A stretch of 20,389 bases of DNA, taken from the IMG/VR virus record IMGVR_UViG_3300021197_001041, positions 1 through 20,389 of that record; one strand, written 5' to 3'. The notes below the pieces were generated by a model. It did not search any database, was not told where the DNA came from, and worked only from the letters and a program-made list of their open reading frames with translations. The stretch's first letter is position 1; each line of letters starts with the position of its first letter. Positions 20,058 through 20,389 of this stretch are shown piece after piece. The stretch is from a virus. Both the position numbers and the translations under genes were made by a program.

Positions 20058-20389
20058 TTATGTATTGTTTGTAGTGTTAAGTATTTCTTCTAATAACTCT
20101 CGGACTTCATTAAACCTCGGTGTCTCTACAATACCTCGGTCTTTAATCCAAAACTCACCCAGTTTCTGCCAAGAAGGTAGTTCACCCCACACAATATCAT
20201 GATCATTCTCTACCTTGGTGATTAAAGTTTTACAATTAACACCTTGTAACTCTTTGTGTGAGTAAAGAGATTGACCTAGCATTTGGACAGAATTCCTCTC
20301 CCAATCTTGCTGTCTCCAAAGTAAGTAGTTGATTACATCTTCCTTAGGTAGGTTGAAACAACGACTATCAAATAGTGCAGTTTTAGTAA
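20058..20389 (-). CDS. Thg1-like tRNA(His) guanylyltransferase, C-terminal part
   Basis: The frame is open to the window end, so the start lies outside and the ATG at 20282 is internal. The 109 visible residues begin ...ALFDSRCFNLPKEDVINYLL, then WRQQDWERNSVQMLGQSLYS and HKELQGVNCKTLI. The order 'FD.R.FNlPkeeV.NYflWRQQDa.RNSi.mLa...fshkELhgk' is the signature of Thg1-like proteins. They add nucleotides to RNA 5' ends in the 3'-5' direction, classically G-1 on tRNA(His), and in Thg1-like forms repair truncated tRNAs. The metal-binding catalytic residues are in the part not seen. Its stop is 11 bases before the zinc-ribbon gene. It could maintain tRNAs attacked by host anti-phage nucleases. Confidence 0.85.
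   Translation of the reverse strand, partial: TKTALFDSRCFNLPKEDVINYLLWRQQDWERNSVQMLGQSLYSHKELQGVNCKTLITKVENDHDIVWGELPSWQKLGEFWIKDRGIVETPRFNEVRELLEEILNTTNNT

Overview
The window is part of the genome of a tailed phage with a contractile tail (myovirus-like). It holds a rightward run of baseplate, hub, spike and tailspike genes, and a leftward run of replication genes. The DNA is AT-rich, genes are packed with AGGAG-type ribosome binding sites, and ATGA, TAATG and TTGA couplings are common. A lipobox protein and the baseplate type point to a Gram-negative host; the genus cannot be read from the sequence.

Layout. Positions 1-9028 (+) read: Dit-like tail protein (cut by the window edge), baseplate plug, hub, Gp138-type spike with a sigma70-like promoter in front, a coiled-coil protein with 21-bp repeats, gp25-like wedge, J-like wedge, DUF2612-like protein, Gp10 C-terminal collar-like protein and an 882-residue beta-helical tailspike. 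At 9025-9028 this run meets, stop codon to stop codon, a leftward lipoprotein polysaccharide deacetylase (9025-9837) with its own strong promoter, laid out like a phage moron. A leftward intrinsic terminator (about 9931-9976) closes the replication side. That side reads, in transcription order from 20389 down to 10012: Thg1-like protein (C-terminal part only), membrane zinc-ribbon protein, T7 gp4-like primase-helicase (TTG start), family A DNA polymerase, beta-class DNA methyltransferase, eight small unknown genes and a large SSB ending in DDDVPF.

Main discovery. The DNA polymerase gene is split by two ORF-less group I introns. Its apparent 757-codon ORF ends 25 codons inside intron 1. Joining 17879-15684, 15375-15277 and 14991-14773 gives an 837-residue T7-like polymerase with QGTEAV and HDEY motifs restored. 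Intron 1 (15683-15376, 308 nt) lies in the QG|T motif. Intron 2 (15276-14992, 285 nt) lies between the His and Asp codons of the catalytic HDE motif. The exon between them has only 33 codons. Both introns show P1 with a U.G pair at the 5' splice site, a P7 GACTA/TAGTC pairing and a terminal G; intron 2 also has a matching P10.

The replication genes form a T7-like set (primase-helicase, polymerase, SSB with a C-terminal Phe). Intercistronic cUUCGg hairpins, a palindrome over a promoter-like sequence and a hairpin at the convergent junction suggest RNA-level control.
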